From Rhizobiales bacterium Y(2018) (lineage in GTDB: Bacteria; Pseudomonadota; Alphaproteobacteria; Rhizobiales; Aestuariivirgaceae), in NCBI GenBank assembly GCA_005502925.1, contig SCPD01000019.1:62001-126000 (forward strand): a stretch of 64,000 nt of DNA. Direction: 5' to 3'. Each line of letters starts with the position of its first letter. Position 1 is the first letter of the stretch. Of the stretch, positions 37,262 through 45,451 are shown piece by piece. Under the pieces are notes generated by a model, which searched no databases, had not been told where the DNA came from, and saw only the letters and a program-made list of their open reading frames with translations. The position numbers and the translations under genes are program-made.

Positions 37262-37934
37262 CATTATCCCGCGCGGTGGCGCCCGCCCGCATCTGCTCTA
37301 TCTGCGCTCGACGCGCAGCTGGAATATCGACCGTATGGGCGGGCTCATACCGCAGGATTGGCGCTACAGCGCCGCTGATGTCTATGACCTGCAAGAGCGT
37401 GTTCTCGAAGATATAGACGTATTGTTTTTCTCCGGCATGCACGACCAGCTGTTTCTCAAATCGATCGAGCCCAAGCTCGTCGCCTATCTGAGCGCCGGCG
37501 GCCATTTCCTCATCAACGGCCACATCATCCTGCCGTGGCTGCCCTGCCTCAAGCCCTTCAAGGCCGTGAGCCCCAAGCCCTTTACTAACTGGATGATCCG
37601 CCCGGCCGAGCCCGGCGCCTATTTCGGCCGCATGGATTTCGAAAACTATCATCGCCATGAAGGCATTCTCGGCCAGTATGCCAGGGGCTACAGCGATGCG
37701 CCGGAAGGCGCTCAGCATCTGTGCCTGATCGGTGGCCCGACGCCCGACGGCGGCATCCACGAAGGGCCGGTCGACTGGGTCTGGCGCATGCCGGGCGGCG
37801 GCAAGGTCTTCGTACATAATGGCGATCATATCGAAGGATTCTGCTCCGATCCGCGTCGTCAACCCAATCTGCTGCACGACATTCTTAATGCCCTCGTCTT
37901 CAGCGACGAGCCTAAAGCGGGCGCGCCGGTGTGA
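37248..37934 (+). CDS. Uncharacterised protein, class I amidotransferase-like fold (B)
   Basis: A 228-residue cytoplasmic protein starting at GTG 37248 after GGCGGAGGTG. DVLFFSGMHDQLFLKSIEPK then LVAYLSAGGHFLINGHIILP is the same layout as in protein A (fold strand, loop, helix, AGG-FLI strand), so the two look like distant paralogues. NYHRHEGILGQYARGY and VFVHNGDHIEGF bring several His and Asp that might hold a metal. No Cys sits where the amidotransferase nucleophile would be. Its end overlaps the permease start (GTGA). I know of no assigned function. Confidence 0.7.
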   Translation: MARTDIIPRGGARPHLLYLRSTRSWNIDRMGGLIPQDWRYSAADVYDLQERVLEDIDVLFFSGMHDQLFLKSIEPKLVAYLSAGGHFLINGHIILPWLPCLKPFKAVSPKPFTNWMIRPAEPGAYFGRMDFENYHRHEGILGQYARGYSDAPEGAQHLCLIGGPTPDGGIHEGPVDWVWRMPGGGKVFVHNGDHIEGFCSDPRRQPNLLHDILNALVFSDEPKAGAPV

Positions 37935-38956
37935 CTGTCGTTTCCACCCGCGTGGCGATGATCGCGCTGTCCGTGCTGCTTGCCCTCTCGGTGGTCGCGT
38001 CTCTTTCACTCGGCCGTTATGGCATCGCGCTCGGTGATCTCAAGACCATCGCTCTGGGCTGGTTCGGCATCGGGCCGGGCCGCGCCGGCGTGGCGGAGCC
38101 TGTCTGGCGCGTCGTCGAGCTGGTGCGCGTGCCGCGCCTCCTCATCGGCGCCTTTGTCGGCGCGGGCTTAGCACTCTGCGGCGCGACTTTGCAGGGCGTG
38201 TTCCGCAATCCACTGGTCGACCCGCATGTGATCGGTGTCTCCTCGGGCGCCGCCTTTGGCGGTGTCGCCGCCATTCTTCTCGGCCTCGGCGCCGTCGCAC
38301 TCTGGTCGTTGGCCTTCACGGCGGGCTTGGGCGCGCTGCTTCTCGTCGTGATGATGAGCCGCCGGGCCGGGCGTTCGTCGGTACTCATGCTGGTTCTCTC
38401 AGGTGTCGTCGTCTCGGCGCTGTTCTCCGCCCTCGTGTCGCTCGCCACCTATTTCGCCGATCCCAATGACACGCTGCCGGCCATCGTCTTCTGGCTGATG
38501 GGCTCTTTCGCCAGCGCCACGCCGGAGCGCGCTCTTTACATGCTGCCGATCATCATCGTCTTCGCTCTGCCGCTTTTGCTGATGCGTTTCCGCATCAACA
38601 TCCTGTCGCTCGGCGATGAGGAAGCGCGCGCATTGGGTCTTAATGTCGAGCCGACCCGCTGGCTGGCGCTGTGTTGCGTCACCGGCATCACCGCCGCCAG
38701 CGTCGCCAATTCCGGCATCATCGGCTGGGTCGGCCTCGTCATCCCGCATTTCGCGCGCGCCATTGTCGGGCCGGATCATCGCGTGCTGCTGCCCGCCTCG
38801 GCGCTGCTCGGCGCCAGCTACATGCTGCTCGTCGACCTGATGGCGCGTTCGCTGATCGCCGCCGAGATCCCGCTTGGTGTCCTGACGGCGGTCGTCGGCG
38901 CCACGGTCTTCATGGTGCTCCTGCATCGCGCCCGCAGCGAGGACTGGCAGCGATGA
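37931..38956 (+). CDS. FecCD-family ABC permease
   Basis: A 341-residue membrane protein with about nine to ten helices. VPRLLIGAFVGAGLALCGAT then LQGVFRNPLVDPHVIGVSSGA is the FecCD/BtuC signature, and ARALGLNVEPTRWLALCCV lies in the coupling-helix region. The protein should form a homodimer. GTG start overlaps the upstream stop, and its own stop overlaps the ATPase start (ATGA), so all five genes are tightly coupled. Confidence 0.93.
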   Translation: MTVVSTRVAMIALSVLLALSVVASLSLGRYGIALGDLKTIALGWFGIGPGRAGVAEPVWRVVELVRVPRLLIGAFVGAGLALCGATLQGVFRNPLVDPHVIGVSSGAAFGGVAAILLGLGAVALWSLAFTAGLGALLLVVMMSRRAGRSSVLMLVLSGVVVSALFSALVSLATYFADPNDTLPAIVFWLMGSFASATPERALYMLPIIIVFALPLLLMRFRINILSLGDEEARALGLNVEPTRWLALCCVTGITAASVANSGIIGWVGLVIPHFARAIVGPDHRVLLPASALLGASYMLLVDLMARSLIAAEIPLGVLTAVVGATVFMVLLHRARSEDWQR

Positions 38957-39723
38957 TCGAGGCGCGCGCCGTCGGCTTTCGTCATGAGCCCGCTCTGCCC
39001 TGGCTCTTCGCCGATCTATCCTTCTCCCTCGCGGCCGGACAGACCCTCGTTCTCCTCGGCCGCAATGGCCGTGGCAAGACGACCTTGCTCAAATGCATCG
39101 CCGGCCTTCTCGCGCCGTCGGCGGGCGAGATCCGCACTGCCGGCGTCATCGGTTATGTGCCGCAGCATTTCGCGCCGGTCTTCTCCTATTCGGTCCTCGA
39201 TGTCGTGGTGATGGGCCGCGCCCGCCATGTCGGCCTGTTCGCCAGCCCCTCCGCGAAAGACCGGATCGCGGCCGAAGCGGCGCTCGACCAGCTGGGGCTC
39301 GGGAGCCTGGCGCAGCGGTCGGTGACGACCTTGTCGGGCGGCGAGCGCCAGCTGGTGCTCATCGCCCGGGCGCTGGCGTCCGAAGCCGATATCCTTCTCC
39401 TCGATGAGCCCGCTTCGGCGCTCGATTTTCACAATCAGGCGGCGGTGCTGTCGACCTTGCGCCGGCTGGTCGCCGAACGCGGCCTGACGGTGGTGATGAC
39501 GACCCATGAACCGACCCACGCGCTCGAAATCGCCGACCGCGCCGTGCTGCTGCATGGCGAAGGCGTGGCCGAGGAAGGCCCGGTGGCGGAGATGTGCACC
39601 GAGGCGAAGCTGTCGGAGCTTTATGGCATGCCGATGAGGCAGCTCAGCTACGCATCAGGCGCCGGCGAGGCCTCTCATATCGTCGCGAGTTATGCCGAGA
39701 TCGTGCGGGCTAGATCCGCTTGA
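38953..39723 (+). CDS. FecE/BtuD-like ABC ATPase
   Basis: A 256-residue ATPase. Walker A GRNGRGKTT (about residues 37-45; Arg replaces the usual Ala or Ser), Q-loop GYVPQHFAPVF, signature TLSGGERQLVLIARAL, Walker B ILLLDEPASALD and the H-loop His in MTTHEP. It powers the permease above. The end overlaps the cyclase gene on the other strand by 14 bases. Confidence 0.93.
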   Translation: MIEARAVGFRHEPALPWLFADLSFSLAAGQTLVLLGRNGRGKTTLLKCIAGLLAPSAGEIRTAGVIGYVPQHFAPVFSYSVLDVVVMGRARHVGLFASPSAKDRIAAEAALDQLGLGSLAQRSVTTLSGGERQLVLIARALASEADILLLDEPASALDFHNQAAVLSTLRRLVAERGLTVVMTTHEPTHALEIADRAVLLHGEGVAEEGPVAEMCTEAKLSELYGMPMRQLSYASGAGEASHIVASYAEIVRARSA

Positions 39724-41599
39724 CGAAGTCCTGATAACGCGGATGCCGCCGCAGAGCGGTAAAATCTGGATCGCTGAGGAACCACAATTTGGAATCGCGC
39801 GCCGCGTGATGGACCCAGATGTCGAGCAGATCGAAGGCTTTGTCGAACTCGCCCAGCATGGAATAGACGCAGGCCGCATTGTAGCGGACATGATTGTCGT
39901 CGGGATCGATCTCGAAGGCCCGCTTGATCCATTCCTCGGCATAGTGGCGCTCGCCCAGATAGGCATGGATATTCGCCAGGAGCTGCGCCGGGCGGGGATT
40001 CTCCGGATTCTGGCCCAGCGCCTGCTTGGCCCTCTTCACCGCGATCTGCGCATAGGTGACGCCTTCCGCCCGGCGCCCCAATGCTTCCAGCGCCATCGAT
40101 AGGAAGGTCACCGACTCGTAGTCCTCGGGCTGCAATTCCATCGCGCGCATGAACAGGGCCAAAGCGGATTGGAAGTCGCCGATGGTGAAATAGAAACGGC
40201 CGAAATGATAGGTGGCTTCCCAGTTGTTCGGATCGCTCTCCAGTGCTTTGCGGAAGGCGGCGATGCTCTCATCCCGCCGGTCGTCGATGGCGAAGACGAT
40301 GCCGCGCGCGGCATGGGCTTCAGCCAAAGCAGGATTGATCCGCAATGCCTTGTCGATCGTTGCCAGGATCTCGTCGGCGGTAATGTCGAAGCCATGGAAG
40401 GATTTGAGATAGGAGGCGCAATTAGCGAGACCGACATAGGCTTTCGCGTAAGACGGATCGAGCTCCAGGGCGCGCGCATACATCTGCCGCGCCCGCACCA
40501 GCGACTGGCGTGTCCCGACCCGGAAGATCTGCTTGCCTTTGAGAAAGGCGGTATAGGCCTCGATGTTCTGGGTGGGCGCATCCTCGATCGCGGCGCGTTC
40601 GTCGGGCAGAAGCCTGACGCGCAATTGCGCCACGATGGTCTTGGTGATCTCGTCCTGCACGGCGAAGATGTCGGTCAGGTCACGGTCGAAACGTTCGGCC
40701 CAGAGATGATGGTCGCTTGCGCCTTCGATCAATTGCGCGGTGATCCTGACTTTGCTCCCGGCTTTGCGCACGCTGCCTTCGACCAGATATTCGACGCCGA
40801 GCTGCCGCGCCGTCTGCTGCAGGTTCTGCGCCTTGCCCTTCAAGGTGAAGACGGTATTCCGGCTCAGCACCTGCAGGCCTGAGACCTTCGACAGATCGGT
40901 GATCAGATCCTCGGTGATGCCGTCGCTGAAGAATTCCTGCTCGGCATCGGAGCTCATATTGGCGAAGGGCAGGATGGCGATCGAGGGCTTGCTGCCATGC
41001 GCAGGCTGTGCATGCGGTTCGACCGGCCCCGAGCCCGGGCCGACGAAATAGACATGCAGGGGCTGGGCGATGTTCTTGACAGCTTTCTCGCCCTGATCGA
41101 CGAAATCGATGTCGAGCTTGTGGCCGATATGGTCGCGCACCGCCGCCGAGCAGGCGATTCCGCCGGGGGTCGCGAGGCCCTCGAGGCGGGCGGCGATATT
41201 GACACCGTCACCATAGATGTCGTCGCCTTCGACGATCATGTCACCGACATGGAGACCGACGCGGAACTTGATATGGCGGTCCTCCGGAAGCGCCTCGTTA
41301 CGATGCGGCATGCCGCCCTGCACCTCCATGGCGCAGCGCGTGGCATCGATCACACTGCCGAATTCGACCAGGAAGCCATCGCCGATCGTCTTGAAGATGC
41401 GGCCCCGGTGCTTGGCGACCGCCGGATCGAAGAATTCGTGCCGAAGCTGGCGCAACGAGGCCAAGGTGCGCTCCTCATTGGCCTCCATGAGCCGGCTGTA
41501 GCCGACGATATCCGCCGCCATGATCGCCGCCAGGCGGCGCGCAGTTTCAATCTCAGCCAAGCCAGCACTCCACCGCGGGAACCAGGATCGGCCAAGCAT
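39710..41599 (-). CDS. Class III nucleotidyl cyclase with TolB-like and TPR domains
   Basis: About 629 residues. The N-terminal cyclase homology domain has RRLAAIMAADIVGYSRLMEA (first metal Asp) and KTIGDGFLVEFGSV (second metal Asp), so it looks catalytically competent for cAMP or cGMP. The middle has SIAILPFANMSSDAEQEFFS, a TolB/FlgO-like domain, and the C-terminal third has TPR repeats (for example DPNNWEATYHFGRFYFTIGD). ATG 41599 is used; a TTG at 41560 preceded by GGAG would give the more usual MAEIETARRL start. Such proteins are abundant in Hyphomicrobiales. Confidence 0.9.
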   Translation of the reverse strand: MLGRSWFPRWSAGLAEIETARRLAAIMAADIVGYSRLMEANEERTLASLRQLRHEFFDPAVAKHRGRIFKTIGDGFLVEFGSVIDATRCAMEVQGGMPHRNEALPEDRHIKFRVGLHVGDMIVEGDDIYGDGVNIAARLEGLATPGGIACSAAVRDHIGHKLDIDFVDQGEKAVKNIAQPLHVYFVGPGSGPVEPHAQPAHGSKPSIAILPFANMSSDAEQEFFSDGITEDLITDLSKVSGLQVLSRNTVFTLKGKAQNLQQTARQLGVEYLVEGSVRKAGSKVRITAQLIEGASDHHLWAERFDRDLTDIFAVQDEITKTIVAQLRVRLLPDERAAIEDAPTQNIEAYTAFLKGKQIFRVGTRQSLVRARQMYARALELDPSYAKAYVGLANCASYLKSFHGFDITADEILATIDKALRINPALAEAHAARGIVFAIDDRRDESIAAFRKALESDPNNWEATYHFGRFYFTIGDFQSALALFMRAMELQPEDYESVTFLSMALEALGRRAEGVTYAQIAVKRAKQALGQNPENPRPAQLLANIHAYLGERHYAEEWIKRAFEIDPDDNHVRYNAACVYSMLGEFDKAFDLLDIWVHHAARDSKLWFLSDPDFTALRRHPRYQDFVKRI

Positions 41600-41689
41600 A
41601 TCATCCGGGCCGATCAATCCACAACGGCTGGCCGCAGGGCCACCAAGCGGTTAGAAGATCGGGCATTGCCGCGTTCGAGGAAGTGTCCC

Positions 41690-42622
41690 ATGTCCGCCGA
41701 TCACTACACCGCCATTCTGAATCTGTGCCGGAATCTGCCACCGGTGCCGACCGCCGTGGTCCACCCGGTAAAGCCCAATGTCCTCGAGGCGGTGGCCGAA
41801 GCGGTGAAGGAGAAGCTCATCGTTCCGGTGCTGGTCGGTCCGCGCGCCCGCATCGAGGCGGCCGCAACGGAAGCGGGCGTCGCCCTTGCCGGTTATGAGA
41901 TCATCGACACCGAGCACAGCCATGAGGCGGCGGCCCGTGGCGCCGAGCTCGCCGCTCAGGGCAAGGTCGGCGCCATCATGAAGGGGGCGCTCCACACCGA
42001 TGAATTGCTGGGCGCGGTGGTGGGCCTCGCCTCAGGCCTCAGGACCGAGCGGCGCATCTCGCATGCCTTCCTGATGAGCATCGCCAATTATCCCAAACCC
42101 TTCATCATCACCGACGCGGCGGTCAATATCGAGCCCGACCTCGCCGCCAAGGCCGATATCGTGCAGAATGCCGTCAATCTGTGGCGCGTTGTTTTCGGCT
42201 TCGACAAGCTGCCGAAGGTCGCCGTGCTGGCGGCGGTCGAGACGATCAATCCGAAGATGCCGGCGACGCTCGATGCCGCTGCTCTGTGCAAGATGGCCGA
42301 TCGCGGCCAGATCACCGATGCGGTCATCGACGGCCCGCTCGCATTTGACAATGCCATGAGCGCCGAGGCGGCGCGCGAGAAGGGCATCATTTCCGAGGTC
42401 GCGGGCGATGCCGACATCCTGCTCGTGCCCGACATCGAATCCGGCAACATGCTGGCCAAGCAATTGGTCTTCCTGTCGGGGGCGGATGCCGCCGGCATCG
42501 TGCTCGGCGCCCGCGTACCGATCATACTGACGAGCCGCGCCGACGGCCCGCGCTGCCGCCTATTGTCTTGCGCGCTTGCCGTGCTGATGGCCGATGCGCG
42601 TCTGAAGGGGAAGGTGAAGTAA
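41690..42622 (+). CDS. Phosphate acetyl/butyryltransferase-family enzyme
   Basis: A 310-residue protein of the phosphotransacetylase family. It moves acyl groups between CoA and phosphate. KVGAIMKGALHTDELLGAV, ITDAAVNIEPDLAAKADIVQ, DGPLAFDNAMS and DADILLVPDIESGNML are typical of the PTA_PTB domain. Size fits phosphate butyryltransferase or the single-domain Pta rather than the long Pta. ATG 41690 follows GAGGAAG. No kinase partner (ackA/buk) lies beside it; the next gene is a TPP enzyme. Confidence 0.87.
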   Translation: MSADHYTAILNLCRNLPPVPTAVVHPVKPNVLEAVAEAVKEKLIVPVLVGPRARIEAAATEAGVALAGYEIIDTEHSHEAAARGAELAAQGKVGAIMKGALHTDELLGAVVGLASGLRTERRISHAFLMSIANYPKPFIITDAAVNIEPDLAAKADIVQNAVNLWRVVFGFDKLPKVAVLAAVETINPKMPATLDAAALCKMADRGQITDAVIDGPLAFDNAMSAEAAREKGIISEVAGDADILLVPDIESGNMLAKQLVFLSGADAAGIVLGARVPIILTSRADGPRCRLLSCALAVLMADARLKGKVK

Positions 42623-42718
42623 GCTGCTGCGGAATCTGATGGAACTCGACGGCTATACCCCGATGGTCTATGCCGACCGTACGGTGGTTATGAGTTTTTT
42701 TCGTTATGGGGCACATAG

Positions 42719-44275
42719 ATGAACGGTGCGGAAACACTCGTGCAGACGCTTGTCGATTCGGGCGTCAAGGTCTGCTTCGCCAATCCGGGCACGTCGGAGA
42801 TGCATTTCCTGGGCGCGCTCGATTCCAATCCCGACATCCGCTGCATTCTCTGCCTGTTCGAAGGTGTCGTCTCGGCGGCGGCCGATGGTTATGCCCGCAT
42901 GGCGGGGACGCCGGCGGCGACGCTGCTGCATCTGGGGCCGGGTCTCGCCAATGCCGGCGCCAATCTCCACAATGCGATGCGCGCCGCGACGCCGATGGTG
43001 AATATCGTCGGCGATCACGCCACCTATCACCGTCATCTCGACGCGCCGCTGACCAGCGACATCGAAGGCCTGGCCCGCACCTGGTCGGTCTGGGTCAAAT
43101 CGGCGCGTGATGCCGCATCGGTGGCCGGCGATGCGGCCGAAGCGGTGCGCCGGGCGCAGGAAGGCGCGGGCGGCATCGCCACGCTCATTCTCCCGGCCGA
43201 CACAGCCTGGAACCCGGCGCAGGAGCCAGCACCACCGCAAGCCGTCGCCAGACGGCCGGTGCCGGGGCTTAAGCGCATCGATGCCATCGCCGCTATGTTG
43301 CGCAAAAGCGAACCGACACTTCTCCTCCTCCATGGTGATGTGCTGAGCGATCCCTCGGCGCTCGACAATATCGACCGCGTCGCGCAAGGCACCGGTGCCG
43401 AACTGCTCACCGAGACCAGCAATGCGCGGGTCGAGCGTGGCGTCGGCCGTGTCGCCTTGGATCCCGTGCCTTATCCGGTCGATGACGCGGTGAGGCGGCT
43501 GAAGCACTTCAAGCGCTGCATCCTGATTGGTTCGCGCCCGCCCGTTGGTTTCTTCGCTTATCCCGGCAAGCCCGGCAGGCTCCTGCCCTATGATTGCCAG
43601 GTCCATGTCCTGGCGCATCCCGATGAGGACGGCTGCGCGGCGGTGGCGACTCTCGCCGCCGCTCTGGGCGTCGAAGGCAAGACACCGCGCCATGTGACGG
43701 CGGAGAAGGCGCGGCCGCTGCCCAAGGGCAAGCTGACCAGCGCCGCGATCGGCGCGTCTTTGGCCAACCGTCTGCCCGCTAATGCGATCATCTGCGATGA
43801 GGCTTTGACGACCGGCGGCCCGATCCATGCGGCCTTGCGCACCGCCCCGGCCTTCACCCAATTGCGCCTGACGGGTGGCGCCATCGGTATCGGCCTGCCG
43901 CTCGCCATCGGCGCCGCCGTCGCCTGCCCGGACCGCAAGGTCGTCGTGCTGCAGGCCGACGGCTCCGGCATGTATACGAACCAGGCTTTGTGGACGCATG
44001 CGCGCGAGAAGCTCGATATCGTGACGATCGTGCTGTCGAACCGCTCCTACGCGATCCTGCGTCATGAGCTGAACAATGTCGGCGTCGTCAATCCGGGCCC
44101 CAAGGCGCTCGTCATGACATCGCTCGGCGATCCCGACATCGACTGGCCGTCTCTGGCGAAGGGCATGGGCGTGCCGGGCGGCGCGGCGAAGACGGTCGCG
44201 GAATTCGACGCACTGCTCGCCAAAGCGATGGCGCAGCGCGGCCCCTTCCTGATCGAGGCCGACCTCGCGGCTTAG
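42719..44275 (+). CDS. Thiamine-diphosphate enzyme, acetolactate-synthase large-subunit-like
   Basis: A 518-residue TPP enzyme. The N-terminal PYR domain has NPGTSEMHFL and the catalytic Glu in LFEGVVSAAADGYARM (about residue 43). The C-terminal PP domain has LQADGSGMYTNQALW leading to Asn in LSNRSYAIL, the metal-binding GDG-like motif with Ala in place of the first Gly. GGAIGIGLPLAIGAA is also typical. It could be an acetolactate synthase, benzoylformate decarboxylase or oxalyl-CoA-like decarboxylase; the type cannot be fixed by eye. Confidence 0.85.
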   Translation: MNGAETLVQTLVDSGVKVCFANPGTSEMHFLGALDSNPDIRCILCLFEGVVSAAADGYARMAGTPAATLLHLGPGLANAGANLHNAMRAATPMVNIVGDHATYHRHLDAPLTSDIEGLARTWSVWVKSARDAASVAGDAAEAVRRAQEGAGGIATLILPADTAWNPAQEPAPPQAVARRPVPGLKRIDAIAAMLRKSEPTLLLLHGDVLSDPSALDNIDRVAQGTGAELLTETSNARVERGVGRVALDPVPYPVDDAVRRLKHFKRCILIGSRPPVGFFAYPGKPGRLLPYDCQVHVLAHPDEDGCAAVATLAAALGVEGKTPRHVTAEKARPLPKGKLTSAAIGASLANRLPANAIICDEALTTGGPIHAALRTAPAFTQLRLTGGAIGIGLPLAIGAAVACPDRKVVVLQADGSGMYTNQALWTHAREKLDIVTIVLSNRSYAILRHELNNVGVVNPGPKALVMTSLGDPDIDWPSLAKGMGVPGGAAKTVAEFDALLAKAMAQRGPFLIEADLAA

Positions 44276-44300
44276 AGAGCGTGGGAAGCCCTCCCAGGTT

Positions 44301-44450
44301 TTCCCTTCTCCCGTTGCGAAGCAATGGGAGAAGGTGGCCGAAGGCCGGATGAGCGCTCTTGCTCTCTCTGAGCAAATGAGAATTTGACAGGCAAGAGCCC
44401 TCACCCACCCTGTCGGGCACCCTCTCCCATCCTTCGGACGGGAGAGGGGG
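44301..44450. repeat. REP-like palindromic pair, copy 2 (diverged)
   Basis: Two halves face each other: TTCCCTTCTCCCGTTGCGAAG... then AATGGGAGAAGGTGGCCGAA... on the left, and CACCCTGTCGGGCACCCTC then TCCCATCCTTCGGACGGGAGAG on the right, about 45 bases apart. The order and inversion match 52003-52161. It lies past the end of the TPP gene and just before the end of the convergent unknown gene, so may end transcription for both. Confidence 0.75.
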
Positions 44451-44465
44451 GAAGCCCAGAAGGCT

Positions 44466-44867
44466 TCAATCGATCGCGACGCTCACCGTCGACGTGTTCG
44501 CCGCATTGGTCTGCACCGTGCCGGAGCGCGCCGACACCTTGCAGTAGATCTCGGCGCGGCTTTCATAGAAGGGCTCGCAGTTGTTGAGCTTGGACGCCGG
44601 CACGATCACGCTCAGGATAAACGGCCGCGGCGAAGTGTCATGCACGCCGATCTGGAAGCTCGTATCGGTGAGAAGCAGATCGTCATCGGCGGTGTCGCTG
44701 TCCATCACCCTGACGGTGACGCCCATCAGCCGGCCGGCGACGGCATTGACCGCCTCCTGATTCAGCATGATCGTTCCCCCGACGGTGAGGTTGAGCACGT
44801 CCCGGGTCGAGCGGTTGGGATTGGCGACGTGGATCCACGAGCTCAGCATTTTAGCCTGTGCGGCCAT
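44466..44867 (-). CDS. Hypothetical protein with structured leader
   Basis: A 133-residue soluble protein, predicted mainly beta strands, with no signal peptide or membrane segment. Its sequence includes STRDVLNLTVGGTIML, a region rich in Asp and Thr (DSDTADDDLLLTDTS), and two Cys (NNCEPFY, IYCKVS). I do not recognise a family. The Shine-Dalgarno TTGGAAAGGAAT before ATG 44867 is one arm of a perfect 12-base inverted repeat. Divergent from the ACP-P450-GNAT cassette. Confidence 0.7.
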   Translation of the reverse strand: MAAQAKMLSSWIHVANPNRSTRDVLNLTVGGTIMLNQEAVNAVAGRLMGVTVRVMDSDTADDDLLLTDTSFQIGVHDTSPRPFILSVIVPASKLNNCEPFYESRAEIYCKVSARSGTVQTNAANTSTVSVAID

Positions 44868-45202
44868 AGTTCATTCCTTTCCAATTTCCGTTTCCTGCAG
44901 GACCGCCGCTACCCAGCGGTTGCGGAGCATTTTGGAAAGGAATGCTTCAAACCTAGAGGGATCGCTGCAATGACGGGCACTCTAGGCGATCTTGCCTGTC
45001 GGTTTGCTGAATCGGTTCTTCAGCTTTGGTTCAGAATTACCACAAGATGAAGCGATGATCAATTTAAGGGTGTGAAGCGGTTGGGCTTAACGGCGTGGTC
45101 GTGCCGGACGCTTGTGCCGCTGCGGCAACGGGTTGCGCTTTGACACTGCCCGATCAATTCTGTCTAGTGCGCTCGTTGTCATGCCGGAAGCTGGAGAAAA
45201 TT
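44868..45202. other. Intergenic region between divergent genes
   Basis: 335 bases separating the unknown gene and the acyl carrier protein. The left part is the leader with the inverted repeat (44873-44943). The rest is less G+C-rich than neighbours (ATTACCACAAGATGAAG near 45037) and probably holds promoters for both directions; I could not pick a convincing -35/-10 pair. No other gene is seen. Confidence 0.5.
44873..44943 (-). promoter_or_regulatory. Leader hairpin that can mask the ribosome-binding site
   Basis: On the transcript of the 44466-44867 gene, ATTCCTTTCCAA (44943-44932) is an exact complement of TTGGAAAGGAAT (44884-44873), which contains the Shine-Dalgarno 5 bases before the start codon. 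Between them CCGCT-GGGT-AGCGG can form an internal hairpin. The upstream arm can instead form GCATT-CCTTTCCAA-AATGC, freeing the Shine-Dalgarno. Two mutually exclusive folds are the design of an RNA thermometer, riboswitch or protein-controlled leader. Confidence 0.55.
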
Positions 45203-45451
45203 TTGAGCGAATTGGAAACGATCAAGACGATCATCGCGCGCGCCTTCTTTATTCCCGCCGATGCGATAGCGGATGACGCCGATATCGCCGAGATCAAAGG
45301 CATGGACAGTCTTACTTTCGAAGCATTGATGCTGGAGATCGAGGAGGCCACCGGTCAGGAGCCTGATCCCGTGGCGCTGATGGACGTCCGCACCGTCGCC
45401 GATCTCGCCCGGATGATCGAGGAGTTGAAGGCTGCTGCGCAACGTGCATAG
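45203..45451 (+). CDS. Stand-alone acyl carrier protein
   Basis: An 82-residue acidic helical protein in the usual ACP size range. GMDSLTFEALMLEIEEATG carries the conserved Asp-Ser-Leu motif; Ser36 would receive 4'-phosphopantetheine. I choose TTG at 45203 as the start because CTGGAG lies 7 bases before it and the length is then normal; upstream in-frame sequence is unlike an ACP. The P450 gene starts inside its end (GTG at 45444), so the pair are co-translated, which suggests the P450 acts on an acyl group carried by this protein. Confidence 0.8.
   Translation: MSELETIKTIIARAFFIPADAIADDADIAEIKGMDSLTFEALMLEIEEATGQEPDPVALMDVRTVADLARMIEELKAAAQRA

Noticed and set aside
44301-44450. Palindromic repeat considered as an insertion sequence remnant
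   Set aside because: It holds no transposase frame and no target duplication; it fits the short palindromic repeat family seen at other positions.
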